A stretch of 64,000 nucleotides of DNA from a bacterium (GTDB taxonomy: Bacteria > Armatimonadota > Zipacnadia > Zipacnadales > UBA11051): positions 18,911 through 82,910 of the forward strand of contig JAJFUB010000114.1 in NCBI GenBank assembly GCA_021372615.1, in the 5' to 3' direction. Positions 30,947 through 40,228 of this stretch are shown here, piece by piece. How positions within the stretch are numbered: position 1 is the stretch's first letter; each line of letters starts with the position of its first letter. The notes beneath the pieces were generated by a model, which saw nothing but the letters and a program-made list of their open reading frames with translations, made no database searches and had not been told where the DNA came from. Position numbers and translations under genes: made by a program.

Positions 30947-33865
30947 GTGCCTGCCGACCTGCCGCCCCAGCCTGACGAGAGCACCTGGAAGTTCGTGGAC
31001 GAGCTGCGCACCAAGCCCGTGCACGAGCCCGTCAAGTGGACGCGCCGCCAGCCCTCCGATGATGAGGCGTACTTCCCCGACGGACTGCGTCTTCAGCCCG
31101 AGTTTCCGGATTCGCGGGGGCTGCTGGAGACCGCCTACGCGGACTTCGAGTCTTTTCTGCGGAGCGCGGGCCTCCCGGCCCGCGGGGGAAAGGCGCGGGC
31201 TGGAAAGCCCGCGCTCCATATCGTCTCCGCGCCTACTGCCGTCCGCGAGCAGTACACGCTCACCGTCACCCCTGAGGGCGTGACGCTGGCCGCGGCCGAC
31301 ACCGACGGCATCCGCCGGGGGCTCGTGTTCGTCGAGGACGAGATGCTGCGGCGCGGCGGGCCGTTCCTGCCGCTGGGGATGATCGCCCGCACGCCCGTCG
31401 TGCGCACGCGCATCTCCCGCTGCTTCTACGGGCCGATCAACCGCCCGCCGAAGCTCCGCGACGAGCTGACCGATAGTGTGGACTACTACCCGGACGAATA
31501 CCTCAACCGCCTGGCCCACGAGGGCGCCAATGTCCTGTGGATGACGGTCAACTGGTATGAACTGGTCCCCTCCAAGCTCATCCCCGAGTACGGGCAGAAC
31601 GCCGGGCCGCGCCTGGAGAAGCTGCGCCGGACCGTCGCCAAGTGCGAGCGCTACGGCATTCGCATCTGCCCGTTCTGCATCGAGCCCTGCGGCTTCTCGC
31701 GCAACGCGCCGGAAGTCGCGGCGGCCGCGGCGGCGCACCCGGAGTTGCTCGGCCACGGTCGTGCCTTCTGCACCAGCACGGAGCTGGGGCAGGCGTATGT
31801 TGAGGAAGCGGTGCGAACGCTGTTTGAGCTGGTGCCGGGCCTGGGCGGGATGATCGTCATCCCCGTCGGCGAGCGGCAGACGCACTGCTACTCCGGCGGT
31901 ATCCCTGACGGTGGCTCATGGCCCACGCCCAACACCTGCCCGCGCTGCAGCCAACGGAAGCCGTACGAGGTGCTACGCGACACACTGGCCGCCATGCGCC
32001 GGGGGATGGATGCGGCGGCCCCGGAGGCCGAGCTGGTTGCCTGGCCGTACGGGCAGTTCATCGGCTGGGGGGCCGAGAAGACCATCGAGGCGGCCGGGCA
32101 CATCCCGCCGGGCGTCATCTTGCAGCACAACTTCGAGACGGGCGGCGCCAACAAGCAGCTCGGCAAGCTGCGACCCACGTGGGATTACTGGCTCTCGTAC
32201 GTTGGGCCGAGCGATCTGTTCGCCCGGGCCGCCGAGGCGGCCCGCGCCAATGGCACCCGCACCGGGGCCAAGCTCCAGGTCGGCTGCTCGCACGAAGTCG
32301 CCACCACGCAGGTCGTGCCCGCGCCGGGGCTGCTGTACCGCAAGTACTGTGAGATGCGCCAGCTCGGCGTCAGCGGCGCGATGCAGTCGTGGTACTTCGG
32401 CACGTACCCCTCGCTGATGACCAAGGCGGCCGGGGAGCTGTCGTTCGACCCCTACCCGAGGTCCGCGCGCCAGTTCCTGCTGTCGCTGGCCCAGCGCGAC
32501 TGGGGCCAGCACGCGGCGCAGATGGCCGAGGCCTGGCACTGGTTCGAGCAGGGCTACGGCAACTACCCGACCGCGCACATCTTCGGCTACTTCGGGCCCA
32601 TGCACGATGGTCCGGCCTGGCCGCTGTATCTCATTCCCCGGCGGCTGCCTCTGGCGCCGACCTGGCAGATCGGGTATCCGCCCAGCGGCGACCATGTCGC
32701 CGACTGCGTGACCAATGGCTTCACCCTCAACGAGATCGTGACCCTCTGCCGGCGGCAAACGGAGTACTGCGACCGCGCGCTGGCGATCTTCAAGCAGATC
32801 CGGCGGAACTTCGCCGACCAGCCGGAGCGCCTGCGCGACCTGGGCCTGGCCACGGCGCTGGGGCTCCAGTTCCGCAGCGGCTACCACATCCTGCGGTTCT
32901 ATCAACTGCGCGAACGACTGGCCGAGGCGAAGTCGCCGGCGACCAAGCAGCGGCTGCTGGCGGAGATGAGGAAGCTGGTGCGGGAGGAGATCAAGGTCAG
33001 CGAGGAGCTGCTGCCGCTGGCCGAGGCCGACTCGCGGCTGGGCTTCCACTCCGAGGCCGAGGGCTACAAGTACTTCCCGGCGCTGCTGCGTTGGCGGATC
33101 GAGCAGTTGCGGGACCTGCTGGCCGAGGAGTTCCCGCGGGTGGAGCGGCAGGCGCAGGAGCGGGGGCTGCTGTGGCCGGAGTATGTGGGGGAAGGGGAAG
33201 AGGGGTTGGTCTATGGGGCGACGCGTTGCGCGCGTGGGGACACGCGCGCCCACGCGGCCCAGGGCAGTGCGGGCTTCCAGCCCGCCCCGGAGGACTGGGC
33301 CGCAGCCGCCGAGGCTGAGTGCACGCACTGGCTCCGGCACGTCTACAACCCCGAGCGCTGGCGCAAGTGCGCCTACGACCCGAGCGACCATCTCCCCGTG
33401 GACGAGGCGGAGAAGCAGGGGCGCACGACCACCTGGCAGGCGCTATGGGACGACCGGGCCGTGTACCTGCGCGTCGCCTGCCGGGGCGAGGGCGGCTCGC
33501 TGCAGGTGCTGGTCGAGCCCTGCCGCACGCAGCCCCGGCGCATCCTGTTCGTGGGCGCCGACGGCTCGGCGCGCGCCCAGCAGGACGACGGCTACATCCC
33601 GCGGGCGCAGGGGAACTGGGAGGCGGCGGTCGAGGCGGGCGAGGGCGAGTGGACGGCGACGGTGACGCTGCCATGGGAATGGCTGGGGCAGAAGCTGGGA
33701 CGCCGCCCGAAGCCCTTCAGGCTGAACATCATCCGCCACCTGCCGATCAGCGCGCCACCAGGCGGGGCCGAGTGCTCATGGACGAAGCGCGAGCCGGCGA
33801 AGGCCCGCCTGGTCTGGGGCGACCTGAACCCGGCGACGGACTTCGGGTGGTTGAAGTTTGAGTAG
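30947..33865 (+). CDS. Large GH20-like glycosidase with C-terminal CBM9-like domain and in-frame repeat insertions
   Basis: It starts at GTG behind AAGGAGCC. The 972 residues begin with a GH20-type N-terminal beta domain (YTLTVTPEGVTLAAADTDGI), then a barrel (GPFLPLGMIARTPVVRTRIS, LAHEGANVLWMTVNWYEL), a helical region and a C-terminal CBM9-like domain (TTWQALWDDRAVYLRVAC). A paralogue without the CBM is at 37853; both share GPF(L/V)PLG...RTP and the LAEADSRLGFHSEAEGY element. Two palindromic repeats read in frame as residues 72-90 (SAGLPARGGKARAGKPALH) and about 761-779 (RCARGDTRAHAAQGSAGFQ). They are probably exposed loops. No signal peptide. The GH20 family assignment is tentative. Confidence 0.75.
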   Translation: MPADLPPQPDESTWKFVDELRTKPVHEPVKWTRRQPSDDEAYFPDGLRLQPEFPDSRGLLETAYADFESFLRSAGLPARGGKARAGKPALHIVSAPTAVREQYTLTVTPEGVTLAAADTDGIRRGLVFVEDEMLRRGGPFLPLGMIARTPVVRTRISRCFYGPINRPPKLRDELTDSVDYYPDEYLNRLAHEGANVLWMTVNWYELVPSKLIPEYGQNAGPRLEKLRRTVAKCERYGIRICPFCIEPCGFSRNAPEVAAAAAAHPELLGHGRAFCTSTELGQAYVEEAVRTLFELVPGLGGMIVIPVGERQTHCYSGGIPDGGSWPTPNTCPRCSQRKPYEVLRDTLAAMRRGMDAAAPEAELVAWPYGQFIGWGAEKTIEAAGHIPPGVILQHNFETGGANKQLGKLRPTWDYWLSYVGPSDLFARAAEAARANGTRTGAKLQVGCSHEVATTQVVPAPGLLYRKYCEMRQLGVSGAMQSWYFGTYPSLMTKAAGELSFDPYPRSARQFLLSLAQRDWGQHAAQMAEAWHWFEQGYGNYPTAHIFGYFGPMHDGPAWPLYLIPRRLPLAPTWQIGYPPSGDHVADCVTNGFTLNEIVTLCRRQTEYCDRALAIFKQIRRNFADQPERLRDLGLATALGLQFRSGYHILRFYQLRERLAEAKSPATKQRLLAEMRKLVREEIKVSEELLPLAEADSRLGFHSEAEGYKYFPALLRWRIEQLRDLLAEEFPRVERQAQERGLLWPEYVGEGEEGLVYGATRCARGDTRAHAAQGSAGFQPAPEDWAAAAEAECTHWLRHVYNPERWRKCAYDPSDHLPVDEAEKQGRTTTWQALWDDRAVYLRVACRGEGGSLQVLVEPCRTQPRRILFVGADGSARAQQDDGYIPRAQGNWEAAVEAGEGEWTATVTLPWEWLGQKLGRRPKPFRLNIIRHLPISAPPGGAECSWTKREPAKARLVWGDLNPATDFGWLKFE
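31161..31217 (+). repeat. 57-bp in-frame palindromic repeat
   Basis: An inverted pair, GGAGCGCGGGCCTCCCGGCC... and ...GGCTGGAAAGCCCGCGCTCC, exactly 19 codons long, keeps the glycosidase frame open. It is the same family as 42209-42236 and 12022-12085. Confidence 0.7.
33228..33285 (+). repeat. Two palindromes inside the same glycosidase gene
   Basis: GCGCGCGTG-GGGA-CACGCGCGC (33228-33249) and GCGGGCT-TCC-AGCCCGC (33269-33285) lie next to each other and are translated as a linker before the CBM9-like domain. Confidence 0.6.
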
Positions 33866-33880
33866 CCCGGAGCGCCGCCG

Positions 33881-36112
33881 TCAGTACCGCACCTTGGCTG
33901 CCACATCGCTCGCCACCGTCGGCAGCTTCAGCGCCAGTCCGTCCTTCCCCGCCCGCAGCTTCTCCGTCGCCGTGATCTTCCCCGTCGCTGTGTCCCACCA
34001 CTCTACGGTGCAGGGCCCCGGCGGGATGCCCGCCACAGTGAGGACCGCACCGCTGAGCGGCTCGACGGGCTTTGCCTCGGCCAGCGCGAACCAGTCGCTC
34101 GCCTTGTTCTGCACCCACAGCAGCGCCAGCTTCTTGCCCACCAGCCCCACGGCGAAGACGCCGGGTCGGTCCTCGGTCAGGCAGCCCGTGATCGTGACCC
34201 GGTCAATCGTGATGCCATCCCGGCCGGCGTTGTACAGCTCCAGAGCGTGTTTGCCGGCGGGCAGGTCGAAGGCGATGTCCCTGTCATAGTCCGACGCCCA
34301 GATCTTCCACTGCTCGCTGAACTCGGCTTTCTTCCAGGGTCCCGTGCCCGGCGGGCCGGCCGGCAGCACCTCACGCAGCACGGGCTGCCCGTCCAGCTTC
34401 GCCTCCAGAATGCCCGCGACCCACACCCGCCCGACGTTGATGATGAGCTTGCCCGCCTGGGGCAGCGTGACCTCGAAGCTGATCGGCTTCTGCTGGTCGC
34501 TCTGCGCGCGGCCGTAGAGGTAGACGCGACCCAGTTCCTCCGGCGGGTTCGCCAGGTCGAAGACATAGGTACCGGTCAGCTGCGGCAGACCGCCGCCCCC
34601 GCACGGCACGACCAGGTCCTGCGGCGTCGTCGGCGGCGGAGGCGTCAGCCAGCGCGCCGTCGTGCGCGCCGTGCGGAAGCCCTCGCGCGGCCAGTCTATC
34701 CCCCGACAGAACTCCGCCAGTGGCGTGAAGACGGGGTACAGGTTCAGCTTGTGGATGTAGAAGTCCCAGCACCACGTCAGGCCCGAGGCGCCGCCGCCGC
34801 CCAGCATCGTGGACCAGATGCCGTGCCGAACGTTCAGCCCGGTCGGGTCGGTCTGGGGCATGGGCCCCAGCTCAGCCATCTTGGGTCCGAACTCGCCGAC
34901 GACGTGCGGACGGCCGTAGCGCCGGTGCATCTCCTGCGTGACGGCGGCATACGTCGCGCCCACCCGCCGGAAGCCGTACAGGTGCGACTGGACGAAGTCC
35001 AGGTCGGACACCTGCCAGATCGCGTCCTCGCCGTAGGCGGTGCCGAAGCTGGTGGTGATGAGGTGGCGGTTGGGGTCCAGGCGCCGCAGCTCAGCGGCCA
35101 TCTCCTTGTGCCAGTCCACGATCTGCGGGATGAGGTTGGTCCAGCCGGGGAAGCAGTTCAGCTCGTTCCACAGTTCCCAGCACATGACATTGGTGTCAAA
35201 GCCCCAGCGGGCGACGATGTAGCGCAGTCGCCGCCGGATCAGCTCATGCCCGGCCTCGGTGGTGTAGAACTCCTCGGGGGTGTTCAGCGGCCCGCCGTTG
35301 ACGGCGTTGTGGGGGCAGTTCTCCCAGGGCTTGCTGGTCAGCTTCCCGAGCCAGTAATGCTCCTTCTGGTAGGGCTCGGGCGAGTCGAGACAGAACAGCA
35401 CGCGCACGCCGCTGTCGCGCGCCACGTCGAGGACGTGATCCATCCGCCAGGCGTTGCCCAGGTCATAGCGTCCCGCGCCGCTCTGCTTCGTCTCGATGCT
35501 GAGGGTGCTGTTCCACTGCAGCCAGATGCGGGCGAAGTTGATGCCGGCCTTGCCTGACTCGGTGAGCCACGGGTCGAAGTCGAAGCTGCCGCCCCTGCCG
35601 GCCCAGGCGATGTTCAGGCCGATGAGTGAGATCGGCGTGCCGTCGCCATACTGGAAGTAGCGCGGGTCGGGACTGCGGCGAATGAAGCCGTGGGAGGCGG
35701 ACGGGAGGGCGGTGAACGAGACGGGGCCCGAGGTGGCCGTGCCGGTCTGGTCGGTGACGGTCAGGCGCGCCTGCCAGGAGCCGGGCTTCGTGGGGCAGAA
35801 GCGCACCATCCACACGGGCTGCCCGGCGGGCACAATCTGCTCGCGGCCGTCGGCATCGCGCGCGCGGGTGAAGTCCTGGTACAGGAAGCCGGGCGTGGTG
35901 AGCCTCAGCCCCCCGGGGCCGATGCAGGTGGCGTCGAGCGTCACCTGCGCCGGGTCGAAGGGGTTGTCGTATGTGGCCTGCAGGTCGCACCGCATCTCGG
36001 CGCGGCCGTAGCATGGGACTCTGTCCGCGGCGAGACGGAGATTGCCGATGCTCGGAGCGGCGAGGGCCGGTGTGACGGCAAGCAGCAAACAGAGCGCGAC
36101 CAGCGCTTGCAT
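33881..36112 (-). CDS. GH5-like glycoside hydrolase with N-terminal DUF5060 domain
   Basis: The ATG at 36112 is behind AGGGAGAGG and opens a signal peptide (LVALCLLLAVTPALAAP). Of 743 residues, about 20-140 form a DUF5060 beta-sandwich (VPCYGRAEMRCDLQATYDNP), joined to a GH5-type barrel starting FQYGDGTPISLIGLNIAW. The acid/base is Glu317 in CWELWNELN and the nucleophile Glu407 in VVGEFGPK, both in the canonical places. Residues about 500-743 form a beta-sandwich sugar-binding region. It should be a secreted beta-glycanase (mannanase, glucanase or similar). It ends 15 bases from the convergent glycosidase gene. Confidence 0.86.
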   Translation of the reverse strand: MQALVALCLLLAVTPALAAPSIGNLRLAADRVPCYGRAEMRCDLQATYDNPFDPAQVTLDATCIGPGGLRLTTPGFLYQDFTRARDADGREQIVPAGQPVWMVRFCPTKPGSWQARLTVTDQTGTATSGPVSFTALPSASHGFIRRSPDPRYFQYGDGTPISLIGLNIAWAGRGGSFDFDPWLTESGKAGINFARIWLQWNSTLSIETKQSGAGRYDLGNAWRMDHVLDVARDSGVRVLFCLDSPEPYQKEHYWLGKLTSKPWENCPHNAVNGGPLNTPEEFYTTEAGHELIRRRLRYIVARWGFDTNVMCWELWNELNCFPGWTNLIPQIVDWHKEMAAELRRLDPNRHLITTSFGTAYGEDAIWQVSDLDFVQSHLYGFRRVGATYAAVTQEMHRRYGRPHVVGEFGPKMAELGPMPQTDPTGLNVRHGIWSTMLGGGGASGLTWCWDFYIHKLNLYPVFTPLAEFCRGIDWPREGFRTARTTARWLTPPPPTTPQDLVVPCGGGGLPQLTGTYVFDLANPPEELGRVYLYGRAQSDQQKPISFEVTLPQAGKLIINVGRVWVAGILEAKLDGQPVLREVLPAGPPGTGPWKKAEFSEQWKIWASDYDRDIAFDLPAGKHALELYNAGRDGITIDRVTITGCLTEDRPGVFAVGLVGKKLALLWVQNKASDWFALAEAKPVEPLSGAVLTVAGIPPGPCTVEWWDTATGKITATEKLRAGKDGLALKLPTVASDVAAKVRY

Positions 36113-36141
36113 GAGAACCTCTCCCTGTTCCCGCACGGCGA

Positions 36142-36879
36142 TCACTCGAGCCAAACCCGGCTGACAACCACCTTGGATATGCAGCAGGCCATGAAGCCGT
36201 ACGGCTGGTCCGAGGGGTACACCCTGATCTCGTGATAGAGCTGCTCTGGATCCGGTGCGAGCCACAGGATCGTCCACTGGTCGGCCCCGGTGGGGGCGTT
36301 GCCGTAGACGGTCAGGGGGGTGTCCTGTTGCCACACGCGGGGCTTGTACGGCGAGTTCGGCCAGATATCCTGCATGAAGAACGTGATCATGTACGCGCCG
36401 CGTATGGGCCACTGCGCCTCGAGCCGGAGCAAGGGTGCGCTGCTGGGCGCCCTCAGCCACAACAGCGGTGGGTTCTGTCCGGCGGCAGGCAGGGGGTTCG
36501 ACCGGGAAAGGTACCCCGCCTCGGTCCCGAGGCAGACGAAGGAGGTGGCGGTGTTGGCGGCCGACCCCCAGGAGGGGTTGAGCGGCGTGATGGTGATGCC
36601 CGTCTCCCACGCGGGGTCGAGTGCCGGGGCCTGCGGGGCCTTCAGTGTCAGTCCCCGAAGCTTCTGTCTCATGGCCGGATCTGCCTGGAGCACTGACAAC
36701 TGCTGCTGGGGAGTGATTGTGCCCGCCAGACGCTGTCGCGCAGCAGGGGACAGGCCCTGCTGGAGTTGGCGGAGCACTGCCGATGGCAGAAGCCGGGACT
36801 TGTCTGGCCGGGGGGGCCCGTCGGCCCAGACCTGGACGAGACACCCGACAACGACCCCCAGAACCCATAGGGTACGCAT
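36142..36879 (-). CDS. Secreted protein, tandem paralogue 1 with CCISKVV tail
   Basis: GGGAGCGAG precedes the ATG. The 245-residue product has a signal peptide (TLWVLGVVVGCLVQVWADG). It shows a helical N-terminal unit (LRQLQQGLSPAARQRLAGT, ITPQQQLSVLQADPAMRQ) and a beta-rich C-terminal domain (NPPLLWLRAPSS, AYMITFFMQDIWPNSPYKPR, GADQWTILWLA). It ends with FMACCISKVVVSRVW. Nearly every element is repeated in the next gene. The family is not recognised; the WT(I/F)LW plus CC ending suggests a jelly-roll binding module. It is in one operon with the GH5 gene, 29 bases apart. Confidence 0.75.
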   Translation of the reverse strand: MRTLWVLGVVVGCLVQVWADGPPRPDKSRLLPSAVLRQLQQGLSPAARQRLAGTITPQQQLSVLQADPAMRQKLRGLTLKAPQAPALDPAWETGITITPLNPSWGSAANTATSFVCLGTEAGYLSRSNPLPAAGQNPPLLWLRAPSSAPLLRLEAQWPIRGAYMITFFMQDIWPNSPYKPRVWQQDTPLTVYGNAPTGADQWTILWLAPDPEQLYHEIRVYPSDQPYGFMACCISKVVVSRVWLE

Positions 36880-36897
36880 GATCTCGCTCCCTTCCTG

Positions 36898-36917
36898 GTG
36901 CGGCCGTCGTGCCGCAC
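36898..36917. terminator. Weak 7-bp hairpin between the tandem paralogues
   Basis: GTGCGGC and GCCGCAC flank CGTCGT in the 203-base gap between the two paralogous genes. It could attenuate transcription from the upstream gene. No other gene is seen in the gap. Confidence 0.3.
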
Positions 36918-37082
36918 TCCCCGCCTCCGGAGCTCGCGTCATCTGGGAACAAGCGCCGGCGCGGCCGCCGCAGGTTCTTGATGGTTCGAGAGGCGCACCG
37001 GCATCCCTCTTCCGGGAACGTTGGCGCCCCGGCCAAGACCGGCCGAGGCGCTGGTTCACGGGTGGGCTGCTCGGGCCCGCCG

Positions 37083-37823
37083 CTACAGCTTGCGGATGAC
37101 CACCTTCGACAGGCAGCAACAGGTGAAGCCGAAGCCGCTCTCGGCCGGGTACAGGCCGATCTCCTGGTGCTGGCGCTGGGGGTTGCTGGCGTCCCATAGG
37201 AACGTCCACTGGTCGCCGCCGGTCGGCGTGTTGGCGACGGGCGTCTGCATCCCATAGCCGTCGTGGAACACCCGTGGCTTGGCGGTCGAGTTGGGCCAGA
37301 GGTCCTTCAGAAAGAACGTGATGAGATAAGCGCCGGGCGAGGGCCACTTGGCTTCCACCCAGAACAGCGGGTCGCTGTTGGCGGCTACATTGAGCCACAG
37401 CAGGGGCGGGTTCTGGGCCGCGGAGGGCAGGGGATTGAAGGGGCTGAGCCAGGCGGCGCGCGTCTGCAGGCAGAGCGCGAAGCTGTCGTAGGTGGCGTTG
37501 GCCGGGTACAGGTACGACACGGGGGTCAAGGCGATGCCGGTGCTCCAGGCGTCGCCGCCCATCGGCTGGGTCATGGCCGCCGCACCGAGGCCGGCGAGGC
37601 GCTTGCTCAGGAGCGGGTCCGTGCGCAGGACAGCCAGTTGCTGCTCGCGGGTGATCGTGCCCGCGAGGCCCTGTCGCGCCGTGAGGGACAGGCCGCCCTG
37701 CAGTGTCCGCAGGGCCGTGGCCGACAGCCCCGGGCGCTTCACCGGGGTCGGGCCGCTGCCGCCCGCGGCGCAGGCCGCCGACAGGAATGCAACCAGGCAA
37801 CAGATGACCAGTACGCTGCGCAT
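37083..37823 (-). CDS. Secreted protein, tandem paralogue 2 with CCCLSKVV tail
   Basis: The start ATG at 37823 has GGAGGAAG upstream. The 246-residue product has a signal peptide ending SAACAAGG; the Cys is not in a canonical lipobox. It shares with the gene at 36142 the same order of blocks: LRTLQGGLSLTARQGLAGTI, TREQQLAVLRTDPLLSK, NPPLLWLNVAAN, AYLITFFLKDLWPNSTAKPR, GGDQWTFLWDAS and FTCCCLSKVVIRKL. The two are clearly a tandem duplication. Function is unknown. Confidence 0.75.
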   Translation of the reverse strand: MRSVLVICCLVAFLSAACAAGGSGPTPVKRPGLSATALRTLQGGLSLTARQGLAGTITREQQLAVLRTDPLLSKRLAGLGAAAMTQPMGGDAWSTGIALTPVSYLYPANATYDSFALCLQTRAAWLSPFNPLPSAAQNPPLLWLNVAANSDPLFWVEAKWPSPGAYLITFFLKDLWPNSTAKPRVFHDGYGMQTPVANTPTGGDQWTFLWDASNPQRQHQEIGLYPAESGFGFTCCCLSKVVIRKL

Positions 37824-37852
37824 GGGGTCTTCCTCCAACGATGTGGTCACGC

Positions 37853-40117
37853 CTAAAGCCCGGCTCGCTCCTCGGGGAGGCGGCGGTCGAGGAGGTCCTG
37901 CAGTCCCGTCAGCTTCTGCTCCACCAGCTCCGGGCTGATCATGTAGCCGTACGCTTCGCCGTGCCAGCCCAGGCGTGGGTCGGCCTGCATGAGCGGCAGG
38001 GCGGCCTGCGCGTTGTTGGCCTCGCGGCGGCAGATGGTCTCCAGGCGATCCAGCAGCTCGCGCTTCTCGGCCGCGTCTGCGGTGGCATAGTAGGCGTTGC
38101 GGGCCAGCAGGAAGTCCACGACATTGGCGCCGCTCTGGGTCTGGATGACGTGGAACTTGCACAGGCCGATCTCGCCCTCGAGCCGTCGCCGGTCCTCGCC
38201 CTGGGTGCGGTCCAGAGCCTCCTCCATCACGGCAATGGCCTCCCAGCCCTTGGCGGCTTCGGACTGGTAGCACTCCAACACCTTCTCCGGCCCGAAGGGC
38301 GAGGCCCAGTCGAGCAGATCGCCCTCGATGTCCTTGTCCAGCAGCCAGGAGTGCGGGAACTTCTTGTTGACCTGGTCGAACATGAACAGGAAGGCCGGGC
38401 CGCGACTGACCGGGCCGTAGTACATCACCGGGATGCTGCTGGGGAAATCGTCATGTGCCGCCGACAGCATGTCCCAGGCGCGCACCACGTCGTCGGCCGC
38501 GTCGGGGCCGAAGTGCCGCAGGGCGATCCGGCGCAGGGCGGCGTTCACGTCCGTCGGCTGCGGGTCGAAGGTGAACTCGCCGGCGACCTCCGTGCCCCGC
38601 GAGGGCATGTTGCCGAAGTTCCAGCAGGTCATCATGCCCGTGACGCCGGTCGCCTTGAGCGTCTGGTACTTGCGGGCGATCTTTTGCATGGTGGGCAGGC
38701 ACGGGATATCGGGGTTTTCGTGCGTGGTGCCGATCTGCAGCTTGGCGTACACCGGCCGCCCGCGCCCGAGCTGGAAGTCCGCCACGCCCTTGAAGCGCTG
38801 GCTCGGGCCGATGACCTTGATGCTGTACTCGTCATTGGTGTAGGGGAAGCCGAGGGCCTCAGTGGGCTCGCCGCGCTCGTAGTCGCCCATGACGATGACA
38901 TCCTCGGGCAGGGCCTCCAGCACGCCCGTCTGGGGGTCCGGCTCCCACATCGCCCAGCTCCAGTTCCAGGCGATGATCTCGGCCTCGGGCTTGGCCTCCT
39001 TGGCGCCGTCGCGGATCAGTTGCATCAGCTCGCCGACGGTCTCCTGCGGCGTGCGCTCGCGGCAGCGCGGGCATTCGGCCACCTCGCCGGTGCGCTGGTC
39101 GGGGTGCTCGGGGTCCAGGCCGGTGTGCGACCAGCAGTGGCTCGGGTACTCACTGGCGGTGATCATCAGGAAGCCCGCCAGTTCCGGCACCTGCGTGAAC
39201 AGGTAACGCGAGGACTCCCTGAGGTACTCCTGGATCTCCGGGGTGCTGGTGCACAGGTGGACCATGGGCTTGTAGCGCGAGGACGCGCCCCGGCACTGGG
39301 GGTGGCGCTTGAAGAACTCGTCATCCTCGGCAATGCACAGCGGCTCGTTGAGGTACAGGAAGACCTTGAGACCGTAACGCGCCGCGCGCTGGGCGACGTC
39401 ACGCAGCCGGGGGACGATCACGTCGGCGTTCGCGCCGAACTCGGGGAAGACATCCACCTTCGCATAGTGCCGGAACGAGCCACGGATCCACAGGCCGTCG
39501 AACCCGTGTTCCGCCAGCCGCATCAGCATGTTGTCATGATAGAACATATCCGGCCCGGCATCCTCTTCCAGGTACGCCGGGTAAGCCATGCCGGGCGACA
39601 GCCACTCGACGTTGAACGGGTCGCCGTAGTAGCCAGTCAGCTCCTCCTTGTAGAAGGGCGAGAAGCACGAGCGATGGATGCGGTGCTTGAACAGCGGCGT
39701 CCGCTGCTCCTCGCCCAGCGGCACGAAGGGCCCGCCGCGCTCCTTCATCAGGTTCTCGAGCCGGAAGACGCCCTGCCACACGCCCTGCGGCCCGGCCCCG
39801 ATGATCTCGACGCGGTTGTCGGTGACGCGGAGCAGGTGGGTCTCGGGGTTGTCGGAAAGCGCGGGGTCCACATCGAGGACGATCCGCTTTTCCACGCCGC
39901 AGCAGTCCAGCTCCACGCCGAGGGACTGGGCGAAGAACTGCTGCAGATGGTCGCCGGCCAGCGGCACGACGCCCTCGGTGGCGTACAGCGCGAGCGCCCA
40001 GTTGCCGTCAATGGCAATCTCGCCCGGTCCGGCCGTGGCGCCCTCGCGGCGGAAGGACTCGGCGTAGGTAGGGGAGAGGAGCTCGCGCGCGAACGGCATG
40101 GTGTCGAAGATCTTCAT
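37853..40117 (-). CDS. GH20-like large glycosidase, paralogue of 30947
   Basis: The 754-residue product starts at the ATG at 40117 (weak AAAGATG site) and has no signal peptide. An N-terminal GH20-type beta domain (LLRVTDNRVEIIGAGPQGV) leads to a barrel: RIHRSCFSPFYKEELTGYYG, HGFDGLWIRGSF, LKVFLYLNEPL, GFLMITASEYPSHCW and AEIIAWNWSWAMW. The long helical tail ends with LMQADPRLGWHGEAYGYM, matching LAEADSRLGFHSEAEGYKY in the gene at 30947. The D/E pair of true GH20 enzymes is not obvious, so the assignment is tentative. It is probably co-transcribed with the genes at 37083 and 36142. Confidence 0.74.
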   Translation of the reverse strand: MKIFDTMPFARELLSPTYAESFRREGATAGPGEIAIDGNWALALYATEGVVPLAGDHLQQFFAQSLGVELDCCGVEKRIVLDVDPALSDNPETHLLRVTDNRVEIIGAGPQGVWQGVFRLENLMKERGGPFVPLGEEQRTPLFKHRIHRSCFSPFYKEELTGYYGDPFNVEWLSPGMAYPAYLEEDAGPDMFYHDNMLMRLAEHGFDGLWIRGSFRHYAKVDVFPEFGANADVIVPRLRDVAQRAARYGLKVFLYLNEPLCIAEDDEFFKRHPQCRGASSRYKPMVHLCTSTPEIQEYLRESSRYLFTQVPELAGFLMITASEYPSHCWSHTGLDPEHPDQRTGEVAECPRCRERTPQETVGELMQLIRDGAKEAKPEAEIIAWNWSWAMWEPDPQTGVLEALPEDVIVMGDYERGEPTEALGFPYTNDEYSIKVIGPSQRFKGVADFQLGRGRPVYAKLQIGTTHENPDIPCLPTMQKIARKYQTLKATGVTGMMTCWNFGNMPSRGTEVAGEFTFDPQPTDVNAALRRIALRHFGPDAADDVVRAWDMLSAAHDDFPSSIPVMYYGPVSRGPAFLFMFDQVNKKFPHSWLLDKDIEGDLLDWASPFGPEKVLECYQSEAAKGWEAIAVMEEALDRTQGEDRRRLEGEIGLCKFHVIQTQSGANVVDFLLARNAYYATADAAEKRELLDRLETICRREANNAQAALPLMQADPRLGWHGEAYGYMISPELVEQKLTGLQDLLDRRLPEERAGL

Positions 40118-40228
40118 AGTGACATCTTTCTGTTGGCGTGGTGTGCGGTGAGACGGACACGCCGTGGGTGCCGCGCCCGTCTTCACGTATCGCGGGATAC
40201 ACACCAGGATCCGGCGTCGGCGGGTACC

